NCBI GenBank assembly: GCA_910578665.1 | Contig: CAJTQU010000012.1 | Location: 1-61,564 of the forward strand | DNA length: 61,564 nucleotides | From: an uncultured Muribaculaceae bacterium | GTDB lineage: Bacteria; Bacteroidota; Bacteroidia; Bacteroidales; Muribaculaceae | Reading direction: 5' to 3' | Shown: positions 17,582-26,450 of the stretch, piece by piece | Position numbering within the stretch: the first letter of the stretch is position 1 | Layout of the letters: every line of letters starts with the position of its first letter | Position numbers and translations under genes: made by a program | Notes under the pieces: generated by a model | Told to the model about the DNA's origin: nothing | What the model saw: the letters and a program-made list of their open reading frames with translations, nothing else | Database searches by the model: none

Positions 17582-20500
17582 ATGCAAAAAAAGACTCTCT
17601 TATCATTACTGGCCGTTCCGGCAGCCCTGAGCGCCGGAGCCAGTGCGTCCATAGACAACGCGCCTCTGGACAACATCATCGAGGGAAACGCACCCACAAC
17701 TCACACAAATTATGCCGCAGAATCTCTAACCCCTGCACAGGCATTTGAGAAAGCCTGTCAAAGTGCGGAATCATATCTGCACGACGAAGCACTCGCGAAG
17801 ATATACGGAGACTACCAAAAGGCCGGACTTGAAGAGATAGAAGCCGTAAAAGAGGCTGCAAAGAAAATTACTGTCGACTCTGAATACAAAACATACATCG
17901 ACCAGGTCAAGGCAATTGAACAAAAGTACCGCGACCTTATAGGTACTCAAGAAGCAAACAAAGCCGCTGCAGACAAATATATAGCAGATGTCCGCAAGCA
18001 GCTTACAGAACTCAGCAGGAATTACTACGGTATCACCAACGATATCAATAACATCGAAAGGTTATTGAACCAGATGAGTACAACTGTAGAGAGCGAGTAC
18101 AAAAAACACGCACTCGAGACAGTAGACCACTATAACTCTGCCATCGCAACAGCCCTGTCAAAACTTATAGATAAGGTTAGCATCTATGATTCCAACAAAC
18201 TGATGATTGAGCAACTTGACACGGCTGTAAAAGAAATCGAACAGATGCCCGGATACATAGAGCTGGGTGACTTATACGCAGATGACATAAAGTCACTGAA
18301 AAATATTATTTCCGGTCTCACCAGTGCCAATAACGGTTCGAAACTCCTGACTGACGAAGTAAACGATTGCAAAAACAAAGTCGAGGCTTTGCGAGACAAG
18401 GTTAAACCCACTGCTGAATCTTATACCGCGATCAGCGAAGACATCAACGAACTTGACGCGGCAATTAAAGAAGCCAAAGAGGCCGTGGCAGAAAAAGCCG
18501 GCGAACTAGCCATATCCGGTATCGATCCAGAAAGATATGGCAATAACGAAATAGCCGCGCTGCAGAGCAAGGCCGATGCTCTGCGTGACGAGCTGGCCGC
18601 TCTTATGACCGATCCCAGGGATCCTAATTTCGAACAGAATCTGGAGCAACTCGCAGCCAAGGTGGCTGAAGCAAACAGCGACAACGGCCTGAAGAACGAA
18701 ATAGCATCGACACGCTACGAACTCTTCAAAACTCTGACACAGACATATCTTGACGTTGTAACCGACACATACAACAAGCTGGCCCACGAAATAGATGTAG
18801 TAATCGCCTATCCCGGAGCGAAAGACGTACAGGCCATGCTTGACAAAGTGTACAGCTACCAGAACGGCAACTACGATGACGGTATCAAGGGGCTGAACGA
18901 ACGTGTGCCCGGTGCCTCTATAACTGATGAGAGAGCCTACGAAAGACTGAATTCTTTCAATGGCAAAATCAAAATCCTAGAAGACAAACTCAAGGAGATA
19001 GATCCGCTGAAAGACAAAGTTGTAGCCAACCATAACAACTACGATGCCCTCAACAAAACTGCCAAAACAGATGTACAGGACGCGATAAACAAAGCTACAC
19101 AAGAAGCCGAAAAATCGCCGTATGACGAAGCGCAGGATTTCTATAAGGGCATGATAGCCGAACACCAGAAAGATCTTGACAAAGTGCTGGCGGACATTCT
19201 GGCGGACTACGAAGGGCAGAAGATTGATGACAATGTAAAGGCTGAATATAACAGCCAGCTCAACTCCATAAAGAACCAGGCTAACGAAACACAAGCCAAA
19301 ATCAAAGCCAACGAAGACGCACACAACAATCAGCTCGAAGAGGCCAGCGAGACCTTGCTCAACTTTGACCATGCCGAAAAAATATACGAACAGCTCAAAA
19401 CTCAGGATCCTGACAAGGCTGCCGCATATCTTTCACAGCTCGAAGCGCTCAAAAAACGTATGCTGGAACTCAACAATAAAGTTGGTGATTCCTATACTAA
19501 CTGCAAATCCGCATCTGACGAAATCACATTCGGATACTGCAACCAGTACAAAGAAATCCGCGATGACATAGAAGATCTGCTCGGCAAGTTCCTTGACGAT
19601 ATCCAGGCGGCCACGATGAAAGCCAACTACGAAATGCTCCGCAAGAGCCGCTGGGGTACCGTTTATGACGAAATGTGGAAAGACTACCACACAGCATGCG
19701 ATACGTTCGACGACTATCTGTTCGCCATGACCAACGAGGGATATAACCAGTTCATAACTTCCCAGAAAGGCAACAAGGTTACCGACCATGCCGTGCTCTT
19801 TGACTATTCGACTGAAATCAACAACCTCAGCCGCGACCTGTATGACCACCTATACAGCACATGGTCTGATAAAGAGCACACCCATCTTCTAGAGCAAGAC
19901 GAACTAGACTACTATATCAATAATGCAGAAGAAATCTCCGCACGTATCAACACACAGACAACGGAGATGACCGAGCAGGCCAACAGTAATGCCATAGAGT
20001 ATTTCAACCAGCAGTTCAACAAGGCCCGTGACGAGAGAAATGCCCTTGCCGGCGAACTAGATGACAAACACGGCATCAGTGAGACGGTCCGCGATCTCTT
20101 CCTCGCCGATATTGATGCATGCATCAACGATGCGAAGACTTACCAGACATCCATGCTGGGCAACGCCCCCCATCTGAAGATGAGCCGCATAGCAGACATC
20201 ATTGACGAAGCTCTCAAGCTTATCAAGGAATTTGACAAAGAGGCACCGGCCCAGTACCAGTGGGCTGACGACTATGCAGGTTTCCAGAAGACTTACAAAG
20301 AGCTTAAAGCTCGTCTCGAAAGCGAGGAATGCTCTTCGGCCCCCGACTTAGAGAAAAGAATAGCTGATTTCAACAAGTTAGGCAACGATGCAGGCACACT
20401 TTATGAGAATGGCAAAAAATCAGAAACTCTCTATGATGATTTGGCAGGCCTGCAAGACCAGCTTGACAGAATTCTGGGCAATGCCGAAAATATCGTGACC

Positions 20501-22702
20501 AAAGCGGCAAACGACAGCAAAGCAAAAATAGAGAACGATGCCGCCCTCAAAGAACAGTGGGATGTCGTAATACCCGGTATGGAGTCTGACATAGAGATCC
20601 TTAAGGCTTATGCCGACAATCTGGCCGTAGAACATCTAGCCGATTTCGCAAGTGTCGAACAGGCCCTTGATTACTATCGTGAGACACTCACCCGACTGCA
20701 ATCAGACATCACAAATTCTTATGCCAAGAGCCAGCTGAACAGCGCCAAATCAAGATTTGACAACGCTGTCAATACCGTCTATAGAACACTTTTCAGCAAA
20801 GAAAAAATTGTGCTCGGCGGTACCAACGGCCTCACAGGTCTGCTCGGCGATGTTAAAGTGGCTTTCAACAACATAAATAAAGATGAATTCGACCAGTACT
20901 TCAATGGCGGAGAGACTTATGTAGAGCTGAATTACGAGCTTGACTCCTACGTAAATGAATTCTTCAAAAACGGCGGCGATCTGTATAACCCGGGTATCGA
21001 GACTATCAAGGGGACACACGACCGTCTGATCGAGGTCGAAGTCCGTCTCTCAGACCTGCTCGTACAGCTCCGCGCCGCATACGCCGAAGCACATCCCGAG
21101 GCTGCAGCCGACGACCCGTATATCTACAACCCGGTGCCCGACACACTCGCACAACTCGGCGCCCTGTATGACGAGACTTCGGCCGCAATCAACGACGCCA
21201 AAGGCAGTCTCGCCCAGTGCATGGAGTCCGTACAGACCGAGTTCGCCGGTAAGTATGAAGAACTGGCCGGAGATCTTGAAACTGTCAAAGCAGACTGGGA
21301 AGATGACGGCAACGCCGTAATGCTCCGCAAGGAAAATTACACCAAGGCTATGGCTGAAATCGCCAACGCCGTCAAGGATCTCGCAGACAGCGTGGCCGCT
21401 TCTGAAAAGAAAGCCAGAGAGGAAAAAGCCAAACAAGACGCCAGCAACGCCCGCTACGAAGTGCTTAAAGCAGACCTCGATGCGACCAAGGCCGAATATG
21501 AAGCTTTCAAGCAACTCATAGCTGATGCCGACTCCGCAGCCGAATACATCGAAAGCAACGGTTACAAAGCGCTGTGCACAGCTTTCGACAACGACTTCCA
21601 GAACTGGGCTAAATGGCTCGAAGACCAGAAAGCGGCTTACGGCCTGACAGCAACCTCTGTATGGGATCGTGCAGACGTCGTCAAGAAGATGATCGCAGAC
21701 TATGTGGCCGATGTGAATCTGGCTGAAAGCAAATACCACATCGATCTCGCCAAGGATATCGTGGCCCGTACAAAAGCATCTATTAGCGGCGGCATGCATA
21801 TCGACCAGGAAGAACTGGAAAACAAGATCGCAAGCCTGGCAAGCCGTGCCAACGCCATCCTGGCAAGTGCCGACACTGACAAGGCCGCCAAAGCCAAGGC
21901 AGACGCCAAACAGATTGTCAGCGAGGCAGAAGCCCTCCTGGCCGAAGCAGAGCAGAAAGCCTTCATCTTAGGCGACCTTGACAATGACGGCGATATCACT
22001 TCGATAGACACGGCCATGCTGCTCGACCTTGTAGCCAACGGCACCGAATATGACGGAAACGACGTGCTCAGCCATGCAGCCGACTTGGACATGAACGGCC
22101 GCATCAACCTGGCCGACGTCGTAGGGCTTGTCAGCCTGCTCAAGGGTGAAAATCCGGCGGCCAACGCAATAATGCGTATGGCAGCCCCAGCACAGGGTGC
22201 AAACTTTATCGAAGCCGCGCTGGTAGGCGAAGAAAAGGGAGTATACACATACGCCGTCAATGTGAAGAATGCCACAGCATTCGTCGGCGGACAGTTCGAC
22301 ATAGAGCTTACCGGAAATGCCGGCATGTTCGACGAGGCTGCCGGCGAACGTGCAGACGGAATGGATATGATCTCCAACGATCTTGCTGACGGTCGACACC
22401 GCGTCATAATCCTCTCGCAGCAGCTCGATGCAATGCCGGGCAACGAAGGATCAGTATTCACGTTCAAGACATTCGCCAAAGGTTCAGTAAAAATCAGCAA
22501 CGCTCTCTTCGTGGACGCATACGCCGCCGGCTATGAAATGGAGGTTTCCCAGTCTACAGGCATCGGTTCGCTGACTGACGGTGAGAAGTCGGGAGCTCAA
22601 AAGATCTACGATACCGCGGGCCGCATGATCAACCGCATACAGCGCGGCATCAACATCATTGTTAACCCTGACGGCAAGGTTTCAAAAGAAATCCGCAAAT
22701 AA
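17582..22702 (+). CDS. Giant secreted coiled-coil protein with dockerin-like and cohesin-like C-terminal domains
   Basis: I do not recognise a named gene. The 1706-residue product has a signal peptide (about 1-22). Then about 1400 residues of acidic, Lys/Glu/Ala/Asp-rich sequence are predicted helical and largely coiled coil. Residues about 1464-1520 contain two dockerin-type calcium loops, DLDNDGDITSID and DLDMNGRINLAD, separated by a linker. A beta-rich, cohesin-like domain follows (about 1538-1660, with AFVGGQFDIEL). A short tail (about 1680-1706) has the IYDTAGRM...GINIIV pattern seen in Bacteroidetes C-terminal sorting domains. It is probably exported and held in or outside the outer membrane. 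The next gene encodes cohesin-like domains on a coiled coil, suggesting the two proteins bind each other. A long leader and a terminator isolate it. Confidence 0.75.
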   Translation: MQKKTLLSLLAVPAALSAGASASIDNAPLDNIIEGNAPTTHTNYAAESLTPAQAFEKACQSAESYLHDEALAKIYGDYQKAGLEEIEAVKEAAKKITVDSEYKTYIDQVKAIEQKYRDLIGTQEANKAAADKYIADVRKQLTELSRNYYGITNDINNIERLLNQMSTTVESEYKKHALETVDHYNSAIATALSKLIDKVSIYDSNKLMIEQLDTAVKEIEQMPGYIELGDLYADDIKSLKNIISGLTSANNGSKLLTDEVNDCKNKVEALRDKVKPTAESYTAISEDINELDAAIKEAKEAVAEKAGELAISGIDPERYGNNEIAALQSKADALRDELAALMTDPRDPNFEQNLEQLAAKVAEANSDNGLKNEIASTRYELFKTLTQTYLDVVTDTYNKLAHEIDVVIAYPGAKDVQAMLDKVYSYQNGNYDDGIKGLNERVPGASITDERAYERLNSFNGKIKILEDKLKEIDPLKDKVVANHNNYDALNKTAKTDVQDAINKATQEAEKSPYDEAQDFYKGMIAEHQKDLDKVLADILADYEGQKIDDNVKAEYNSQLNSIKNQANETQAKIKANEDAHNNQLEEASETLLNFDHAEKIYEQLKTQDPDKAAAYLSQLEALKKRMLELNNKVGDSYTNCKSASDEITFGYCNQYKEIRDDIEDLLGKFLDDIQAATMKANYEMLRKSRWGTVYDEMWKDYHTACDTFDDYLFAMTNEGYNQFITSQKGNKVTDHAVLFDYSTEINNLSRDLYDHLYSTWSDKEHTHLLEQDELDYYINNAEEISARINTQTTEMTEQANSNAIEYFNQQFNKARDERNALAGELDDKHGISETVRDLFLADIDACINDAKTYQTSMLGNAPHLKMSRIADIIDEALKLIKEFDKEAPAQYQWADDYAGFQKTYKELKARLESEECSSAPDLEKRIADFNKLGNDAGTLYENGKKSETLYDDLAGLQDQLDRILGNAENIVTKAANDSKAKIENDAALKEQWDVVIPGMESDIEILKAYADNLAVEHLADFASVEQALDYYRETLTRLQSDITNSYAKSQLNSAKSRFDNAVNTVYRTLFSKEKIVLGGTNGLTGLLGDVKVAFNNINKDEFDQYFNGGETYVELNYELDSYVNEFFKNGGDLYNPGIETIKGTHDRLIEVEVRLSDLLVQLRAAYAEAHPEAAADDPYIYNPVPDTLAQLGALYDETSAAINDAKGSLAQCMESVQTEFAGKYEELAGDLETVKADWEDDGNAVMLRKENYTKAMAEIANAVKDLADSVAASEKKAREEKAKQDASNARYEVLKADLDATKAEYEAFKQLIADADSAAEYIESNGYKALCTAFDNDFQNWAKWLEDQKAAYGLTATSVWDRADVVKKMIADYVADVNLAESKYHIDLAKDIVARTKASISGGMHIDQEELENKIASLASRANAILASADTDKAAKAKADAKQIVSEAEALLAEAEQKAFILGDLDNDGDITSIDTAMLLDLVANGTEYDGNDVLSHAADLDMNGRINLADVVGLVSLLKGENPAANAIMRMAAPAQGANFIEAALVGEEKGVYTYAVNVKNATAFVGGQFDIELTGNAGMFDEAAGERADGMDMISNDLADGRHRVIILSQQLDAMPGNEGSVFTFKTFAKGSVKISNALFVDAYAAGYEMEVSQSTGIGSLTDGEKSGAQKIYDTAGRMINRIQRGINIIVNPDGKVSKEIRK

Positions 22703-22718
22703 TTATTTCTGAAATGCA

Positions 22719-22764
22719 GGGCGGCTGCAGACTTCTCACAAGCAGTTGCAGCCGCCCCCTTTTA
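22719..22764 (+). terminator. Terminator after the 1706-aa gene
   Basis: A perfect 11-bp GC-rich stem (22719-22729 with 22747-22757), a 17-nt loop and a downstream T-run (CCTTTTATC). It lies between the two scaffold genes, so they are either separately transcribed or linked by read-through. Confidence 0.8.
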
Positions 22765-22826
22765 TCTAAAGCAGTTTCCTCGTTCCGGACACTGCCGTAT
22801 TATAACAAATATAGAACAGAAAAACT

Positions 22827-25070
22827 ATGAATTTCAAAAAAGTAAGCTCCGCATTACTCCGCCTGGCGTTATGCCTCAGCGCATTGCTGGCTTTCGGCAA
22901 TATGCGGGCGCAAGAAAACAAGGTGTATGTACCTAACACCGCGATCCTGGACTACGAGGTATACCAGATTCCGGTATATCTGGATACTGCCGAAGAGGTA
23001 TATGCCGCCAATTTCGACATAACACTTCCGGAACAGCTCCAGTTCTACGGAGAGAACCCCGTCATAGCATCAGACAGGGTGCTAAAAGCCAACACCTATT
23101 CATGCACACCCCAGACACCTGACGGGCGCACGCAGCGCATCGTTATAGCCAAAACCACCCTGCCATTGGAGCCGGTTCTCTCAGGAAAGTCTGGTCCGGC
23201 CTGCTATCTGGTGGTAAAAGCCCAGCCTGGCACCATCGAGTCAAAAGGCACATGCCAGATATCAATATCGAAAATCTCGGCAGCGACCTATAAGGACAAC
23301 AAGGTGACCCCTATCATCAAGAACGGGGTTTCCAGCGGCAACATCTATCTCGGCCATGATGTCTCCAAGTGCAAAATCTACAGCACTGAGAGCAACATCG
23401 TGATAAACCCGGGCACAGAGCACACCATCTCTATGAACATGGACAATAACCATCCTAACTACGGTATGTTGTTCCATGTAATCACGCCCGAAGGCCTCAG
23501 CGTAGTCGACAATTCTTTAGAAATCACCACTCGCTGCCAGTCTTCTACGACTGTAAGCTGCAATGCCGTAGGCAATAATAAGTGGGTTATGATGCTCTAC
23601 AATGATGCAAAAGAGACAATCGAGGGCAACTCGGGAGTGTTCTGCACATTCCGTATTGCTGCCGACGAAACCTACGACGGCACTTCGCAGATAACGTTCA
23701 CACGCGTCGAGGCTGTGGACGGCGACGAAACACACAGCACTGTGGAAGGCACATGGGAACCCATCACTGTGACAAGTGGAAAAATAGCTCTCGACAAAGC
23801 TCGTGCAGAAATCGCGATGCTGCGTTCCGAGCTGGCCGAGACTATGGCAGACATAGCCGAACAGGCTCCCCTTGTGAAAGACAAATTTACCGCCAATGAC
23901 ATCAATGCGCAGATAGACGCGTTGGAGAAAGCGGTAAACGCAGCATACGAAGGCATGACCCTGACTTCGGATTATGACAATGTCATGGCTCCGGCCCAGA
24001 CCATACGTGACGCCATGGACACACTTCTGTCTGAAGCTGTGGCGGCCAACAAGGCCGAGGCTGACCGCGTAGCAGCCAACAAAGCCGCCTATGATGCCGA
24101 CATGGCAAAAATAGCCGGTCTCCAAAAGAAGTATGATGACACTGTGGCTATCATCAAAGCCGAATATGCCGAATATGAAAACGCAGAGGCCGAAGCAGCC
24201 GTGCAAACAGCTATCAACGATGCAAAAGCAGCCGTAGAGGCCGCATTCCAGGCCGTGGCAGAAGAGGGTGTTTATGACGGAAGCGTAGACCCCGAAAGCA
24301 TCGAAATGCAGATTGAAAAGCTGCTGGCAGATGCCAAGGATGCCGAAGAAGCCAAGCGTGTGGCCGACAACAAAGCCGCCTACGATGCGGATATGGCGAA
24401 AATCAATGCTCTCCAGGACAAATATGACGAAACCGTACTGACAATCAAAGACGAATACAAGGACTTTGAAGACGTACGCGCCGAAGCAGCCGTACAGAAA
24501 GCCATCAATGATGCAAAAGAAGCTGTGGAAGCCGCATTCCAGGCCGTGGCAGAAGAGGGTGTTTATGACGGAAGCGTAGACACCGAAAGTATCGAAAAGC
24601 AGATTGAAAAGCTGCTGGCCGACGCCAAGGAGGCCAAAGAGGCCAAGCGTGTGGCTGACAACAAAGCTGCATACGATGCCGACATGGCAGACATCGCGAA
24701 ACTGCGCAAACAGTATGACGCAATGATTGAACGCATTGGCAAGGCTTTCCCCGATTATGACGGAAAAGAACAAGCCGAAATAGTAAAAACCGCTATTGAC
24801 GAGGCTGAAAAGGATGTAGAAAATGCTTATGCAGATGTAGCCGAAGAGGGTGAATATGAAAGCCCCCTGGACTATGAGCAACTGTCTGAGCAGATCGACA
24901 ACCTCTACGACCTTGCCGTATCGGGAGTAGATACCATTTATACCGAACTAGACGGAGACGTCAGAATTTACACTCTCGACGGCATCCGCCACACCGAACT
25001 TGTCAAAGGACAGGTAAACATCCTTGTCTTCGGAGACAATACCTGCAAGAAAATTTTCGTACGTAAGTAA
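22827..25070 (+). CDS. Secreted protein with two cohesin-like domains and repeated coiled coil
   Basis: Not a named gene. The 747-residue product has a signal peptide (about 1-28, ending MRAQ). A first cohesin-like beta domain covers about 32-175 (AANFDITLPEQLQFYG is a typical carrier strand). A second, about 185-330, starts at SNIVINPGTEHTISM. A helical region from about 330 to 705 includes three 97-residue repeats. The C-terminal tail RIYTLDGIRHTELVKGQVNI resembles the tail of the preceding protein and of the M6 protease at 58501. The acidic, Ala/Glu/Lys-rich repeats should form long helices. Its cohesin-like pair could accept the dockerin-like module encoded just upstream. The family link is by pattern only. 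Confidence 0.72.
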   Translation: MNFKKVSSALLRLALCLSALLAFGNMRAQENKVYVPNTAILDYEVYQIPVYLDTAEEVYAANFDITLPEQLQFYGENPVIASDRVLKANTYSCTPQTPDGRTQRIVIAKTTLPLEPVLSGKSGPACYLVVKAQPGTIESKGTCQISISKISAATYKDNKVTPIIKNGVSSGNIYLGHDVSKCKIYSTESNIVINPGTEHTISMNMDNNHPNYGMLFHVITPEGLSVVDNSLEITTRCQSSTTVSCNAVGNNKWVMMLYNDAKETIEGNSGVFCTFRIAADETYDGTSQITFTRVEAVDGDETHSTVEGTWEPITVTSGKIALDKARAEIAMLRSELAETMADIAEQAPLVKDKFTANDINAQIDALEKAVNAAYEGMTLTSDYDNVMAPAQTIRDAMDTLLSEAVAANKAEADRVAANKAAYDADMAKIAGLQKKYDDTVAIIKAEYAEYENAEAEAAVQTAINDAKAAVEAAFQAVAEEGVYDGSVDPESIEMQIEKLLADAKDAEEAKRVADNKAAYDADMAKINALQDKYDETVLTIKDEYKDFEDVRAEAAVQKAINDAKEAVEAAFQAVAEEGVYDGSVDTESIEKQIEKLLADAKEAKEAKRVADNKAAYDADMADIAKLRKQYDAMIERIGKAFPDYDGKEQAEIVKTAIDEAEKDVENAYADVAEEGEYESPLDYEQLSEQIDNLYDLAVSGVDTIYTELDGDVRIYTLDGIRHTELVKGQVNILVFGDNTCKKIFVRK
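24078..24950 (+). repeat. Three tandem 291-bp (97-codon) repeats
   Basis: Units begin at 24078, 24369 and 24660, each at an AACAAAGC...GCATACGATGCC-type segment coding NKAAYDADMA. Units 1 and 2 share about 50 identical bases near 24240-24290 and 24531-24581, pointing to a recent duplication. The third unit is diverged. The period of 291 is a multiple of three and keeps the frame. Confidence 0.85.
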
Positions 25071-25099
25071 CAGTTTTAGGTAATCAGTGTTACCACCGG

Positions 25100-25136
25100 G
25101 AGGGTTTCTGCGCGATGCAGAGATCCTCTTTATCTT
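25100..25136 (+). terminator. Terminator after the 747-aa gene
   Basis: A 12-bp stem with two G-U pairs (25100-25111 with 25117-25128) and a 5-nt loop, followed by TTTATCTTTT. Confidence 0.75.
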
Positions 25137-25201
25137 TTCAGAGACTTATCCATAAACCGTCCACACGGAGTAAATGTTATCCTTAATAAAAACATCAGAC
25201 T

Positions 25202-25852
25202 ATGCTTGGATATTTATCAATAGGAGTGTTTATAGACGGCGGATATTACGCTAAAATAAACCGTTCGCTAAAGAAACAGGAAAACAGCATCATACGTGTG
25301 AGGTCGCTGTTTGAATTCATCACAGAACGCCTGGCCGGCGAAGAGAATGTCAATCCTTCGGACTGCCAGATAACCGAGGCCCACTATTTCAGAGGACGAT
25401 TCAGGGTGAAAGAGGCCTATGACAAGCACCTCTTGTACAACGAGCGCAAATTTGAAGACACGCTTATAGAAAATGACGTGGTGTTCCATTACAAACATCT
25501 GAAAGAGGTAGACCGCGACGGACGCACAGAGGTAATCGAAAAGGGAGTGGATGTATGGTTCGCCCTGGAAGCCTACGAACTAGCCACATTCCGCAAGTTT
25601 GACTATGTGGTACTAATTACAGGCGATGCAGACCACGAAATGCTCGTGCGCAAACTTAAAGCACTTAAAACCAAAGTAGTACTTCTTACATGGAATCTCA
25701 CTGACGCCGAAGCCACATCTCCGGCTCTGAAAGAAGAGGCTCCCCACCACTGGGAATTGGGAGACCTGACGGAAGAGGCTCCGCAACTGCGGCGCAGACT
25801 GCTCTACAAGCTGCGCGAACAACCACTGCCAGAGCTGGGAGAGAGCTTCTGA
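25202..25852 (+). CDS. NYN-domain (LabA/DUF88-type) protein, putative RNase
   Basis: NYN domains are PIN-like metal-dependent nucleases. The 216-residue protein shows the expected acidic positions in order: FIDGGYY (about 9-15), EKGVDVWFALEAYELAT (about 116-132), and VVLITGDADHE (about 137-147). These are the LabA-like active-site strands. The substrate is unknown. It stands alone between a terminator and the sufE promoter, with no partner that would mark it as a toxin. A short C-terminal extension (about 185-216) is charged. Confidence 0.85.
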   Translation: MLGYLSIGVFIDGGYYAKINRSLKKQENSIIRVRSLFEFITERLAGEENVNPSDCQITEAHYFRGRFRVKEAYDKHLLYNERKFEDTLIENDVVFHYKHLKEVDRDGRTEVIEKGVDVWFALEAYELATFRKFDYVVLITGDADHEMLVRKLKALKTKVVLLTWNLTDAEATSPALKEEAPHHWELGDLTEEAPQLRRRLLYKLREQPLPELGESF

Positions 25853-25907
25853 ACAGTTTTTTTAATCTATTTCAATAATAGATACCTTATTATTAAACTT
25901 TTTATTG

Positions 25908-25915
25908 TATCTTTG
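25908..25915 (+). promoter_or_regulatory. -7 box (TATCTTTG) for sufE
   Basis: Exact TAnnTTTG match 47 nt before ATG 25962. A longer open frame begins inside the box (TTG 25905), which rules out that start. A good -33 box is not visible. Confidence 0.6.
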
Positions 25916-25961
25916 CAAAGTGAGAAGATACGCCCTGATGCGTGCACCAATATACAAAAAC

Positions 25962-26390
25962 ATGACTATCAACGAAATACAAGATGAAATCATAGAAGAG
26001 TTCGAAGGTCTGACAGACTGGATGGACCGCTATGCGTATATAATCGAGCTTGGAGGGCAGCTTCAGCCGATGGAGGAACGATACAAGACACCGGCCAATC
26101 TGATAGAGGGCTGCCAAAGCCGTGTGTGGATCGAGGCCCGGCTCGACGACGAGGGACGTATGCAGATGGAGGCTGATTCCGACGCCATGATTGTAAAAGG
26201 AATCGTGTCACTGCTCATGCGCGTGCTCAACAGCCGCCATCCGCGCGAAGTGCTTGACGCCGATCTGTATTTCATCGACAGAATAGGTCTGCGCGACCAT
26301 CTGTCACCCACCCGTTCCAACGGACTTGTGGCCATGGTCAAGCAGATCAAGCTCTATGCCGCGGCCTGGGAAATCAAAAGCAGGAAATAA
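25962..26390 (+). CDS. sufE: SufE family cysteine desulfurase partner
   Basis: SufE accepts sulfur from the SufS cysteine desulfurase and passes it to the SUF iron-sulfur assembly scaffold. The 142-residue protein from ATG 25962 has the N-terminal helix pair and the conserved LIEGCQSRVWI loop with the acceptor cysteine (about residue 50). The C-terminal HLSPTRSNGLVAMVKQI segment follows. The start is set by the promoter at 25908-25915; an in-frame ATG at 25938 would add eight residues. No other suf genes are in the window. Confidence 0.93.
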   Translation: MTINEIQDEIIEEFEGLTDWMDRYAYIIELGGQLQPMEERYKTPANLIEGCQSRVWIEARLDDEGRMQMEADSDAMIVKGIVSLLMRVLNSRHPREVLDADLYFIDRIGLRDHLSPTRSNGLVAMVKQIKLYAAAWEIKSRK

Positions 26391-26450
26391 TCCCTGTGCC
26401 ATGCAGCACAACACGACTGACTAATATTAATCTAAATCAATACTAAAGCT

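Noticed and set aside
23517..24881. 454-codon minus-strand frame opposite the 747-aa gene
   Set aside because: It is a shadow of the repetitive coiled-coil reading frame; the product is a Phe/Cys/Gly-rich sequence without a domain.
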